A stretch of DNA of 64,000 nt from positions 97,166-161,165 of the forward strand of contig NW_003151264.1 of the NCBI RefSeq assembly GCF_000003605.2, given 5' to 3'. A model generated the notes under the pieces. It was not told the origin of the DNA. It did no database searches and saw nothing but the letters and a program-made list of their open reading frames with translations. The translations under genes were made by a program, and so were the position numbers. This document shows positions 10,901 to 24,200 of the stretch, one piece after another (the first letter of the stretch is position 1; every line of letters starts with the position of its first letter). The DNA comes from Saccoglossus kowalevskii (taxonomy: Eukaryota > Hemichordata > Enteropneusta > Harrimaniidae).

Positions 10901-13900
10901 TCTTTCATTTTCGATTCTTCATCGTCTGTTATTGGTTATTCTAAGCATATGGCGCACAGGTGTTAGAGGCTAACTATATCGTTGCCTGAGAATACAAATG
11001 CCAAAAATGCGGTAGGGGTTGAAGGGAATATTGCGTGGAATTTCCATTTGCGTAAAAGAAATTATTTTTGGAGACCTAAAGGCAGGAAGGGTCAGATTTT
11101 AGCAAGTCGTGATCACAACTTTGATTCAATTTACGTCGAAATGTTGTATTATTCAAAGGATGTGGTGATATTGACTGCTGATCACCCTCTGCTATACACA
11201 TTTACATAATTTGCTAACCGTTTATTGTCTAAGTTAAAAAAATTAAAGTTATTAATAGTTGGCGATTTGGAACGGAAACGACATATCAGACGGCACTGCG
11301 GCAACTACCATGGGTTCTTGTTTTTTCTTTAAACCAATACTGTAACAATGTTATCATATCCAGTGTCGTTCTATTACTAACTTACAGACTATATGAGAAG
11401 GGACGGGCGGTTAATGAGCAATCTCGTTAAAAGCTGTGGATAAGAACAATAAATATCAACCAGGTGCACATTGAGAAAAAAGAATGTTTTTACAGATTAT
11501 ACATTGTATCAATTAAATGGAATTTCCGAATGCGTATATAAGTTGTCAATCTTCGTTCACAGTTGGTGGTGTGTTTAGGACTTGCAATGGGAATATACTT
11601 AATCCGCTGGGACTTATCTTTCGCGATATCCTTTCCAAAAACAACTTGAAGTACACGCCAATTTAGTAACGAGAAAGTGTTTACGTCAGCTGATTTGCTT
11701 GAATACACAATATCATGCTCTGAAAATGTGACCCCAAACTCGGGTAAATCATCATTTAGTTGTATGGTGTGTGATGTAATAAACGCTTGCAATAATAGGG
11801 ATGAACGTGCGTGGCATCAATCTTTTAAAAAATGAAACATATAATTTAGACACTGTGTCCGAAAAAAATAAACTCCTTAAAATTATAACTTTGCCACCCG
11901 ATAAAACTGATATGTCTCCCCTAAATATTTAAAAACGTGTAATGATGACTTCCTGGAACTACGGTATTTAAGATAGACGGAAAACTTGTTATATAGTGGT
12001 ATTATTTCTTTTTCTTTTTCCAGTGTGACATTTGATAATTTATCCAAACTCTCATTTTTAAGTAGTTTGGATCCATCGTTTACGTGCACGGATTTGTTTC
12101 CGCCTTGTAACCACTGCAACCGTACATGGAACAGGCTAGTATTGCAAACTCGTTTGTTTTCATAGAGTTTTAATTTAACACGGGCATGTTTACTCGGTTG
12201 TAAACTCGCTATTTGGTTAGTAAAACAACGAGTGTTGTGTATTTCAACAGAAAGTTAACGAAGTTCTACGAATTTACAAAAACGACGAAAAATAAAAGCA
12301 AGATAAAAAAATACGTTTACATTACTTAAAAATTTGTCGGGTTTACGCCCATTGTCAATTTCAATTCGTTCATCACATAAACAAGTGTCAATTTGGAGGG
12401 CGAGAGATTTGTCATTGTCATACGACGTCACCCAAAGCTACCACAATAGGTGCGACATTGCCAGGGGATTATCTTAAGCTGGTGATAATCTATACACAGT
12501 ATAATAATACACATAACTGTATACAAGATTTACATGTGTTTACGTGAAAGATTGCTTCAAAACCGACACGAAGAATGTGTGTTTCCTAAATTCAGTCGAA
12601 AAATACATAACTTCGAGGCAATGAATTTGAAAATACAATTATTCCAATGCAATGCACAAATTGTGTCGCATTTCGGTATGGCAGTTTTAAAAAATTTTTT
12701 TTTTTTTGTAAACTGCAGACCTGTTAAAAAGACATGATGCATTGTGCGTTAGTGATTTAAGACACTCGTGCCTTAAATTGTAACCACACAGTCGGGAAGT
12801 TGTCACGGCTCTTTTGTCAGAAACAGTGAGATTACTGTATTATTACGCAGTCCCTATCTGGAACTGTTATTATTAGCACACAAATTAATAACAAACGCAG
12901 TTTCCTATTAAAGGTGTGTCTATGATTTGCATATGTCCTGTGCGCCGCGGAATTCAGTCATGGTTTCCGTGACTTGCCTTTACTGTGAGAACACACCTGC
13001 GGCAAATGACGAGGCTACGCTGCGGTACTTACGCATTGTACTGTAGCAACAAAAAACATAATTTATCTTTATTAGTTAACTATCGAAAAATAATATATTT
13101 TATTAAGAAAGGTTTGTATTCCTTGTATCACTGTCCCTCAACACTGTGGGACGGTGCTTGTATGTATGCGATTTCGAGAGAAGATTTGTCAAAGTCTTAC
13201 AATCACAGATTGCATCTAGTCTATATATATACTAGTATATATGCATATACATGGTGTGTTTTCATAACGTCGTGTCCGACGGGTGGACCACTATATAACC
13301 GGGAAACCACTAAGGGGGTGTCGGTTATGAATATAATCTAACTACATCTGAGCATTTACTTCGGAACTTTTTCTCCTGTTTAATTTTGCATTGATAATAC
13401 ATTTTACTTTTCATTGCGGACTCTGTTTTTTTAAACTTTGGCCACTCCAATAACTTCAAGTGTCCCCAGAACCAACAAAATGAATGAAATATAACTCTTA
13501 AAACAGGGTGTGCAGTTTTTAGCTCTGGGGCATCCTAGTTTAGACAAATATTAGTAAACCATTTACAGTGTTCTAGTACACCCGTGATAAATAGGTTGTG
13601 TGTTAAATAGTCCGTAATATATGGTGGTTAAGTAGCGATCACATTCCTTTATCATTGGTGGATTTCCAAAGACATGTTACACATACATGATTTATTTGAT
13701 GTAATGGCATGATTTAATACCGAATCTGAAACCGGACATCATTTACTCGGAATTGTACTGATAACTTCGTGTTGCGGTGTATCATATTTCGACCCGGTCC
13801 AGTTGCCGAGAGGCACGACGCACCCGCGGCGATTGCAAACGTTCGTAAGGTTTCATACATCATTTTTAAAACCGGTAGTACAGTGTTCAAGGTTTGTAAC

Positions 13901-15220
13901 TATAGTTATTTCTATTTCTATTTTTTTTGCGAACCAGAATATGAACTAGAATTGTACTCCCACCTCTTACCGTGTCCCTCGGGGCACGATGAACGGTTGG
14001 ACCATGACGGATGTATAAGCCCAGCGCCTAATGGGTATGAAGATCGTTTTTTTTAATAATTTAAGGTCAAAGGGTCCCATTTTGACAAGTTATAGGGTCA
14101 ACAGATCCTCTTTTTGGCTGTCCAATACAATCACCCACTGAGATGCTGTATTTCTATAATGTCCAGAAAACCTGGACTATCAGAGGCTGCAACTTGAATT
14201 TGGTTCATTGTTGTTTATTTCTTCAAGTGTATGTCAACTTGAAGGCAGAATTTTTGACAAATGCAACTAATTGCAAAATGATATTCCCTAGGGATGAATT
14301 TTCTGGGGACCCGATACGATACTTGTTCGGATTATTGTTATGTGCAGTGTCTTTCTCTCTGAGTACATTTTCGTCTATAAGTTTTATGTTGCGTCACGAA
14401 TAACCGCGTATTCATTGTTGTGAAAAGTTACATGTTTCCAACACTAACAACACATAATTAAATTTCACAATAGTAATATTTATAACTATAACGTTATCTT
14501 TATTTATCGACATACATGAACCGATGTTACTATTCCGATGTGATAGGTGCAGTTTATTTTTTCTGGTAGAAGGGAATTTGTTTCTTGACTCGATTTCAGT
14601 TGAATGCTTTATGTGACAAACTCTACCGGGGTTGGCAGTTGCAATAACAAACGTACTACAGTCGAAGCCATGCATGGATACCTTGTTACTATCGCTTATA
14701 ACGACTATAACATATCTCTAATCTCCGTGAGTTCCCACGAATATACTAGTATCACCCCAACAACAGCGTACCTTGCACGTATGCACCACTGACACGGCTC
14801 CGGTATATACGACCAAAGGCACGGGTAGCTTGACTAACGTGTTTTTATCACCACAAAAATAAGAGCCAAAAAGCAAACCCGATGGTATTTGCTGTTTCCT
14901 GTGCCGCGACATGATTTCAAACTATTATTCGTTTTATTCCCGGAGACACAAAATTAATGTTCAGGTAGTCGCTGCCGGCGTAAATACAGCCACGACGGTC
15001 AGAGTTGTGTTGGCATGACTCTTAAAATGAAATGCGGATATTGACTATGGAATGGCCAGAGTCAGGGCCGGAGTATACCTTGGTATGGCTAGAAAGTTAC
15101 CCATTTGTACACCAGGTGTATTCTTTCTACCAGCGGAACAGGTACGATACGTTTGTGAAGGTTCCAAGCTTCTGTAAAGTCAAAAGTGCGTGGGATTTCT
15201 TACACAAGTGTCACGTCTAC

Positions 15221-15244
15221 TGGCGCCTTCGGCAGCGGGCGCCA
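15221..15244. promoter_or_regulatory. Inverted GGCGCC pair with E2F-like site
   Basis: TGGCGCC and GGCGCCA face each other across 10 bases, and the right arm continues into AAAA, giving a GGCGCCAAAA site like the E2F consensus. It lies in the CpG-rich upstream region. The match is by motif only. Confidence 0.3.
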
Positions 15245-16766
15245 AAAGTGCGTTTATGACAGGTAGTTGAAGTATCCAGAAAGTTATTTTAACACCGGAT
15301 ATGTCTTGGATGGAAAATATGCTAAGGGTAACAGATTTGTTATATATCACTAAAAACAAAATCGTGCAATCATGGTTTTAATGATGCCAAACAATGACAG
15401 AGCTGAATGCTTAGCTCTCTGGTTATCGTGTGAAAATGTTTCCATTTCAAACTCGTTAACCCTGGACAGTGTGTTAATATATTGTCTACGGCTTTATTTT
15501 TTTTAAAGTATTTGTGGGTACGATGAGTTCCAGTCGTATACTACTACCGCCGGCAGTCGTCGTGTATAGGGCTGTAAATACAGGAAGGGCGTGGTTTCAA
15601 TAATAAAGGTCATTCGAAGTCAAGCAGTGGACTACGCACCTCAGTGTGAAAAGTGATTCATCAAAAGGCTTCCGTCCGTCCCATTGACGGTATTTATTCT
15701 TTTGGCCGTTGAAGTTTACTCTGCAACGTAAACGAGGAGACTATTATGCCCCTTCCCCTGTTTTACAAATTTACATACTCATTTTGTCACGGTCGTCACG
15801 TCTAGGCGTTTTGCCCGCGCGACACGGATAGAGCGCCCGCCATAGTCTGGTTCCGGTTGCACTTGATTTTTTATAACGGCGAAACAATACGCATTTTTTC
15901 TCCGAATTATGAATCAGTTTACATCGATAGCAACCAGATTATAGTGAACCGAAAATGAGGAAAAAAAATAATATCTGCGCCATAAAATACAGAGCTTCAC
16001 TGGCATTTTGTAAAGAAGTCGATGAGTTAGTAATTTTAATGTTTTCTTATTTAATTAGTTTAGAATACATTTATTGTTTTCTCTTGCGGTCAGGTAGTCA
16101 ATGAGTCTCAAGAGGAGAGTTAAAAAACACGATGTACCGTGTCCATTTCCACCTCGTGTCGTCAAGTTGGTGGCTCTCCTATGTAATGCATACCCGAGTC
16201 CTTTGCCGTCGAGGTCATATTTCAACAGGTATGAGCAGTTGGCTTTAGCCTCTTCTGGCGAATTTGATATGTTTTAGAATATTGTGGAGAATGGGAAATG
16301 GCAAAATATCGCGGGAAAACCGCAGATGGGCCGCTTTTTGACGTTAATGTGTCGGATAAACGATTACATGATTGGAAAATATTGAAAACACACTTTCGAT
16401 GTTGGGGCAAACCTGTGCATAGACGCGAGAAAAAATATATACATGTATATATAGACGTGATCGTTTACATGTTGGAATACGTGTACAGAAATTCCCCGAA
16501 AAAAATTCTTTTTATGACAACGCACCTACGGCGCGAGGCTGGTAGGGTAGGTGAGTTTTTAACTTCGTTGATTGGCCAGCGGTCATATACACTGGAAAGC
16601 CAAATTTGACCCGCTTTCAGAGTGTACGAGGACAAACAGGGCCTTTATCCTGTCGGAGAATAGCATTATAATGCTGGCATTATGCTAGTACATGCAAAGC
16701 AAGCAGTTGTACTTTTGTGTCAACCCCATTCTCACAAATGGTATGTTTTCAATAGACTCGATCGAG

Positions 16767-16784
16767 CCCCCCCCCCCCCCCCCC
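16767..16784. repeat. Poly(C) tract, 18 bases
   Basis: An uninterrupted run of 18 C on the + strand (G on the - strand). It could form i-motif or G-quadruplex structures and may be length-variable or miscounted. Confidence 0.9.
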
Positions 16785-17199
16785 ATCTTTATACATTTGA
16801 TAAAAGGCACGAACAGTCACGTAAATCTTGGGTGTCTTAATAAGCGAATATACAATTACATACACTGCGTTCAATGAAATAGTCAAACAATAATAAATCT
16901 GATGGTCGAAGATAAAGTTGCTCCTGCAAGACATTGTGCAGATAAAAAACTTTATTCCCGGAGCCGTCCGCCAGTATTTTCTGAAGTTTCAGAATGGTCT
17001 TTTATTGACAGCTATTCGTCACTGGAAAGGGGAGGAGCTAACATATCGAGATATCAATGCGCAAAACTTTCTTAACTTTTCTCGATATTTGGAACTCATG
17101 TAGTGTTCTACAAACGTTATATTATATTCGTATGTAATGGATCTATCAGGACTTCGTCATCTGATTCGCGAAAAGTGACTCTTTGGGGTTATTTAGACG

Positions 17200-17404
17200 A
17201 TAAGTAGTGCGCGCGCGTAGGGTTATTGAAGTCATTGACCATTGCGCAGGAAGTTGTTCGGTTTCAGCTGAGTAGCTAATGTTCTACCGTTTTGGAAATG
17301 TAATGTCGGCAGAATGGGGAGAAATCGTGTCGATTTCTTCAGTTTTTCAGCACATTCCGAGGATATTTCGTATTTGTGCCTTCTTGGAAACATATAGGAA
17401 AGTG
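17200..17404 (+). other. FAT1: Probable 5' non-coding exon of the Fat-like cadherin (3' end at 17404)
   Basis: A good donor, AAGTG then GTGAGT, falls after 17404 at the downstream edge of the CpG-rich region. The next good acceptor in the right context is at 21185, 16 bases before the cadherin start codon. FAT genes in vertebrates also have a non-coding first exon followed by a giant coding exon, so the arrangement fits. The exon start given here is arbitrary. An alternative donor (CAACAG then GTATGA) lies after 16228 and could mark another or an additional leader exon. Confidence 0.4.
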
Positions 17405-19143
17405 GTGAGTGTCACTTGTTGAGTTATTCTTTAGAAATTTACAGTTTCAGGAGGTATAAAAATTGAAAACATTTTCGGTCGCAGGACCGTGTTGACTGTT
17501 GTACAAACTCCATACTGACGAAAAGAATGCACTTTGGATGTCGCTTGATTTGTACCAGTTCTGTTGATTTTCCCCCCTTTGTTCAGAGAGTTTTAAATGT
17601 TCACGATAAGTGAGAATCATTGCAGATCGAGTGACATTGTGGTTACAATGAATTAAGTTAGAATTGCTTCATGCTAGCGTTATGCGGTTGGGTTTGCAAC
17701 GCGTGACCAGTGCAGTGCTGTACAGTTTAGCCACTGGTTTCAACGCCGATCGTGGCCCTCAGTGTCGTGTGGTGTGTGTGAGTGTGAATACTCTGCTTCA
17801 AAGCAAAGAAACTTCATATAAATTGACAAGTCATTGAAATTCGAAGCACATCTATAAGAATAGCATACTATCTAACAAGTATAACTTTGATTGCCGTAAA
17901 ACGGATCAAATAAGTATTGATTTCATGTCATAAAGAAAACTCAAATCGCAAATCGCGATGTTGATAATAATATTTCCACAAAACTGGTTTGCTCTGTAAG
18001 GCGAGGAGATCTCAATATCAATCAGTCTCCGTATGGATTTCTTTCTTTTCACCTGCACGGTCTGTGCAAATACTAGTTGTAGCAAGGTATCCAGTGCCTC
18101 AATTTGAAGTGTATATCCATATTTTACTGTGATAATTTCCGGCATTGAGGTCTGGAGAGGACCATTTTTTAGTGAGTAATTATTGCGTAGGACCCGGACG
18201 TAGGATAACAATAAATTTGATTTTTTGGATTATTTGAAGTGAATGTTTTTTTTTCTGATTTCACTGCTTGGGGCTAAAATTTATATTTTAAAAATAGAAT
18301 TTATTGCGCTGTCAGCAATTTAGTTACTGTTGTGGAAATATTCAATTACTGAAAATAGGTGTAATCCATGAGATCACTGGCGCCATGTCTAATTCTAAAT
18401 TATCCATTTCAAACACAGTTTACTTATTGCATGCTCCTAACATAAATTGAAAGTGTGTGTAAAATTCTTTATTATTCTCAGTTCATCGTTAGTTTGTTTA
18501 AGCGAAAAATTGGCATTACTTTGACCAAAACCATTAGACGCTGTTTTGAGTGGAAGCCATCTTGACCAAAATTATGTTGAACCAATAGGAACAATGCTAT
18601 CAGCTTGATAGCTTTAGAAATGTAAACTGGTTACTTCCATTTTTAACATAGATGTGTAATGCAATTGTGTGGGGTGTGTTACTTTTAGATGTATTGATTC
18701 TCTGAAGTACTTATGCTTACGAATTAAACTATCTACCAAGTCATTGTTATTTTCTTGCCATATTATTCATGTACCGTACTAGTACTCAAATGTCTTTCAG
18801 AGATTTCTCTTTGTACTGCTACTAATTCCAGATATTATTTGCCATTTTGATGCGTCACTTTGGCACACAGAAATTAGATAATCTTATCTTTGATGTTTTG
18901 TTGCAGGGTTCAAATTTTTAAAAATGTCTTAGATTGATTAAAATAATGAAGTAAATAACTGAGCAATGCAGGACATTTAATTGTTTTTTTTTATTCAGTC
19001 AAAAACACTTATTTTATTCAAATGAGTACTACTAATAGAGCAAATGTGGTACTCTTGCGTGAATGTTGGAACATATGTACAGAGGTCTGAGTAGTTAGGG
19101 CACATTTTTTTTGGGTTCAGAAGGTGTAATTGTCTGTGAATTT

Positions 19144-20490
19144 CTGTTACCTTTTTGTAAAGGAGTGAATGGTTGTCCACTTCGCTCCTGAGTGGACCCC
19201 CCTTTGCTGTATGTTCTATGCTGTCAAAGATATAATTTTGAAACATGAATTTCATAAGTCAAACTTTGAAAATTTGTGGCAATTGAATAACAATTTCACT
19301 GGTTAATATAATAAATTAGGGAGACTCAATGACCTTTCTGTGGTGAATTATAAGGCAGGGAGTTTCGGTGACCTTCGTTAAAATTTGTTTTTTATGAAGC
19401 TATCAAATTGCAAGAAAATTGTTTACTCATCTGTTGTAAAGCTTGATTATTTGTTGAGTTTTATTTTTCTATATTTTGCTGATTGCTAAGTGTACAAAAA
19501 TAAAACCCATTGCAGTGATATTATTCCTTCTGTAGTACTGTAAAATAAAAATACTTTATTTTAGCTGGAATTAATTTTCGCTGAAAAGACTTTTTGGGTG
19601 TTTTGTATGGAATTTATTTTCACTAATTTTTGACAAGTTGAATGTAAAATATAGAAAAAAAGGTATATTCAATGGATTTTATTTTCACTGAATAGCGAAA
19701 ATTACTTCCAAGCGAAAATAAAGTATTTTACAGTATTCATTTAATCCTGTTTAGTTAAACTATAGTTGAGAAATGAAAGTCTTGAACGGTAATATGTTCA
19801 GCCCTTTGCATTATATTTATTCTCTGGGTGGTTTGTTGTATGGGGATGTACATGTAGAGCTGAAGTGTGTACAATGCTTACTTTAATTAGAACAAATTTA
19901 CTCCCATCTTTTTCTTCTCCTTAGAGTATTAAAAGTATCATTTTATCAGCAAATACTAGCATGGGAAATAACTTGATCCATGTACATTTAAAAGTCTTGT
20001 AATTTCATGTATAGTTTGGAGGTGTTTGGGTCAAAATAAGAAGGTGTCTATTCACCACTGCTGGTTACAATACCGATTCTAGTGTCAGTTACAGCTCAAA
20101 CAAGCCTGGGTGGCCTCTGTACTTTCACTCATAACTCAGTCTTTTTATTTCTGTGCGTGCAACAAGCATGTTTAGTTGTTATCAGCTGTTGATATTTCAT
20201 CAAAAATGCCAAAATATGGATTTTTATACAAGTTTATTTGATGGTTGTAACTAAAAAAAATGGCTTCCATGAGTACTATGACCTGTGTTTTGAAATGGCT
20301 GAGAGGGTGTGTTTTTGTTAGTATACCCCATTTTTCAAGGTGATTTCTGTTATTACTGCAAGTAAAGAATTCCTGTATAAGGTGAATAAATTGTTGTTAC
20401 ATCCTGTATAGAAGTGGATGGGTTTCCACTTCACTCCAAAGTGACCTGCCTTGTGCTGCCCACCCATTGCTATATGTTCTATGCTAATCG
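19144..20490 (+). repeat. Short dispersed repeat, copies at ~19144-19240 and ~20404-20490
   Basis: The two copies share TCCACTTCRCTCC and TTGCTRTATGTTCTATGCT in the same order, with diverged sequence between. They are too diverged and too few to define ends. Confidence 0.4.
19536..19735 (+). mobile_element. Family A MITE
   Basis: Starts TACTGTAAAATAAAAATACT and ends AAGTATTTTACAGTA. The interior shares TTTTTGGGTGTTTTGTATGG and GACAAGTTGAATGTAAAATA with the copies at 29586-29797 and 55344-55556. Orientation + is defined by this interior. Confidence 0.8.
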
Positions 20491-21201
20491 TAACCACAAT
20501 GTACCTTTGTAATAATAAACCAAAGCAAACTGAATTTTAACTCTGGCCTTTATTTAAACAGCAAACTGCACTTTGCTTTTTTTGCTTGCTTTTTGAGTTG
20601 TTGTGTTTTGGGTTACAATTGAAATTCAGTCTTGCCCTCCGTAATATGTCTACTGTACATGCATTGCGACTACTTCTACTTGGCATGAGACAAATTTGGA
20701 AAGTTTGGAAAAGCAATACAATTTTCACTAGGGTTCACTGAGTGAGAGAAATTTTTGTTCTCTTAAATCACATGCTTTTTTAGCAAGTGAAAATTTGATG
20801 GTGTAATAATAAATTGTCAGTAAGCTTGTTCTTCACATAGATGTACACAATCATCAGTTGTTAGAGTATAGTAAATTGCTGACTGTGAGTTAACTTTGAT
20901 GAGCAGCTTCATTTTCTTCATTAATGCATTATCATTCTACTTGTGAGTGCCTACTGTTATCAGCTCAATCCTTATAAAAATAAACATCTTTATTTTTAAA
21001 ACCCAAATATCTCTCCATCAATGCATTCCTAGCCTAACAGTGTGACATTTATCAAATGTAGAAATATTTTTAGAGATTCCCTTTTTCTGCAGGCATGGAA
21101 ACTGAACTATTTTCAGCCCTTCAGTATGCAAATTATGTATGACCTCTATAACTTTATTAATTTTCTTATTTTTTTCTTTTTTCAGGATTAAACCCTGTTA
21201 C

Positions 21202-24200
21202 ATGATGGCTTCTGCACGGCAAAGTCGGAATTGGATGGTGATATTCTATGCTTGTCTGTGGCTTGCATGTGTCACCCCAGCGCAGACATATTTTGACACC
21301 ACTTTGTTCCGATTCACTAAAGATATTTATAATGCTACAATATCTGAGAACTCTCCAATTAAAACGTACATCAAACCCCAGGAAAAAATGGGAATTTATG
21401 TAGCAGATCCTTCCATAGGTATAACTTTCAGTATTATCGAAGGAGATGATAAACTCTTCAAAGCTGTGGGAAACCTAGTTGGAGATTTTTATTTTTTGAG
21501 GATAAGAACTGCACCATGTAGAAACAGTCGGGAGAGTAACTGCCGTAGTACTGTACTTAATCGGGAAGTTCAAGAAAGGTACGAGTTGACAGTTGATGCA
21601 ACTGTACGGAATAAAAAAGGACCAAATTTGCAAGCAAGGACACAAGTTATAATTAATGTGGAGGATATTAATGATCTAAGACCACTATTTGAACAGTCTC
21701 GCTATACTGTTAGTGTGGCCGAAGATACATCAGTGAGGTCAAGTATTGCAAGGGTATTTGCTACGGATGCTGATATTGGCACAAATGGGGATGTGTACTA
21801 CAGTTTTCAGCAGTCCACACATACTTTTGCCATTCATCCCACCAGTGGTGTTGTGACACTGACAAGGCCAGTGAGTTATCTACAAGAGGAAGAGTATAAA
21901 TTAACAGTCATGGCACAGGATAGGTCATTAACAACCTTACCAGGACATACCTCCTACAGTACAGCATCGATGACTGTACAAGTAGTTCAGGTAAACCAGT
22001 ACTCGCCTGAAATAATTGAAGTTCATCACGCGTTGATGTTTGATCCAGGAACAAACGGAGGTGTGTATGCAATTATTAGTGTTACCGATAAAGACTATGG
22101 GCTGAATGGTGAGATTGATTTTGTCCAGATTATTTCCGGAGATCCTGGAAATCAATTTGTTGTGGAACGTAAACCTAGTACACAAGCTAGTGAGTATACT
22201 GTCAAACTTAAGAATTCACTTGAGCATAATGCAATCCCTGGATTTAACCTCACCCTGATGGCTGCAGATCGTGGCTCACCTGCAAAGACTTCTGTGACAA
22301 CTATTGAAGTAAGAATTAATAGAAAAGGCCAAGCACCAGTATTCACACAGACAGTTTACATTGTAGAGGTGAGTGAAGTGGCTCCTATGAATACCCCAGT
22401 TGCTGGTATCTTTGCAACGAGTAAAGATGCCCCACATGGCTCTATTATTACTTATGAAATAATTAGTGGGAACAGTGAAAATGATTTTGAGATCAATCCC
22501 GAAACTGGGTTTCTCTTCATTGCCAAAGAACTTGACCGTGAACGTAAATCTGCCTACAATCTGACTGTCTCTGCACTGGATAGTGGAAGATCAAGGTCAA
22601 GTAAACCTAGTACTGCCAATGTAGTGATTGCAGTGAAAGATGCCAACGATAATAGTCCTGTTTTCAGCCAGTCTGAGTATGTTGCAACAGTAGAGGAAAA
22701 TTTGCCGCAGGATACTTCTGTGCTGACTGTCTATGCAACTGATGCTGACAAGGCAGAAAACGGATATATTTCTTATTCTATTGCCAATCTGAACACTGTG
22801 CCTTTTAAAATTGATCATTTCACGGGTGTAATTACCACCACTGAATTGTTAGATTATGAATCAATGAGGAAAACATACAACTTGAGAGTCAGAGCATCTG
22901 ATTGGGGATCACCATACCGCAGAGAAGCTGAAGTCTCGGTCAACATCAAATTGCTGAATAGCAACGATAATAAGCCCATCTTTGAAAAAGTTGATTGTAT
23001 TGGTGTTATTCTTCGTGATGCTAAAATTGATCAGCCCGTAACTGTTGTGTCAGCACTCGACTTTGATGACGGAAATATCATCAGTTATGAAATTGTATCA
23101 GGAAATGAAAACAATTTATTTGATTTGAAAAAACAAACTGGTGACTTGTTTCTTTCTCGGATTATTGAAAATTCTGACCCACTTTTCTACAGCCTGAAGA
23201 TCACCGCTAAGGATGGAATGAATTACGCCGATTCCCTTTTCATGAACATAACAATAATGAATAACAGAAATACCAATATCAATGCTAAAAGAAAGAATAT
23301 ACAGATGCAATGTCGACCTACGCATGTTGCAGAACAGCTCAGTGCATTATTGGCTAAAGCAGTTGAAGATAATAAAAATATTGATCATTTTGTTAAATAC
23401 AGTGACAAGTTCAATACCAATAAGTATTCACCTTTGTTTGATTCAAATATTCCCAATGCTGTTGATGTGAGTGAAGATCTTCCTGTAGGTAGCAGTATTC
23501 TTGATGTAATGGCCTCAGACTCTGATCATGGGTTTAGTGGTGAATTGGTGTATGTGATTGCAGACGGTAATGTTGATAGCTGTTTCAAAATTGACACTTT
23601 TACTGGTGTAATGTCTCTCCAAGCTTCACTGGATAGGGAGAGAGCACGTGCTTATGATCTCACCATCTCTGTTGCTGATCTTGGAACACCTAGTCACACC
23701 GATAAAAGAACTATTAGGATCAATGTTTTGGACGCAAACGATAATAAACCGAATATTTTATCGTGAACAATATGAAGCAACCCTCACTGAAGATGTTGCA
23801 GTTGGTACTACCGTCCTGCAGGTGCAAGCATCAGATCGTGATCAAGGAACCAATGGGGAAGTTCGGTTTTCCATCATAAGCGACACTGAAAGCTTCACTA
23901 TTGATGCAGTTTCTGGACAACTCACTGTCGCTAGACCATTAGACCGTGAGGTGACTGATATTCATGTTTTGAAAGTTCAAGCTAAAGATCTTGCAGATGA
24001 TATACCACTTAGTAGTATTACTACCGTTACTGTCACTTTATTGGACCTGAATGATAACGCACCTCGGTTTATTCCGGAAACATACAGAGTAAAGATACGT
24101 GAAGATGTGCCTGCAGGCACCGTATTAACTACTATTGAAGCTAAGGATCCTGATGAAGGTGACGGAGGTATTGTTAAGTATTCTATTATCAGTGGCGACG

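Larger units (their letters stand above)
9900..17900. promoter_or_regulatory. CpG-richer region upstream of the cadherin gene
   Basis: From about 10 kb to 17.9 kb CG dinucleotides become visibly frequent (for example around 10310-10400, 13800-14000, 15530-15850 and 17200-17350), while the DNA on either side and the cadherin introns are CpG-poor. The palindromic MITEs common elsewhere were not seen here. No reading frame in this stretch resembles a known protein. I infer an unmethylated upstream/promoter domain. A TATA-like TATATAA lies at 13292-13298, but no transcription start can be fixed from the sequence. Confidence 0.45.
17405..21185 (+). other. Putative intron 1 (5' UTR intron) of the cadherin gene
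   Basis: Bounded by GTGAGT at 17405 and a T-rich tract with TTTTTTCAG ending at 21185. It holds a family A MITE (19536-19735), a short repeat pair (19144-19240 and 20404-20490) and AT-rich filler. I see no coding exon in it. Confidence 0.4.

Noticed and set aside
11883-12119. - strand frame that continues open beyond its first candidate start
   Set aside because: It looks mildly protein-like and is open further upstream, but has no recognisable domain and no convincing exon borders. Left as unsupported.
16298-16609. 103-codon + strand frame in the CpG-rich region
   Set aside because: No family resemblance, and it lies between candidate leader exons. CpG-rich DNA gives longer open frames by chance.
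23764-23766. In-frame stop as the real end of a short secreted cadherin
   Set aside because: The second frame continues immediately with cadherin homology and ends at a phase-correct donor. A one-base indel explains it better than a truncated product, and nothing suggests programmed frameshifting.
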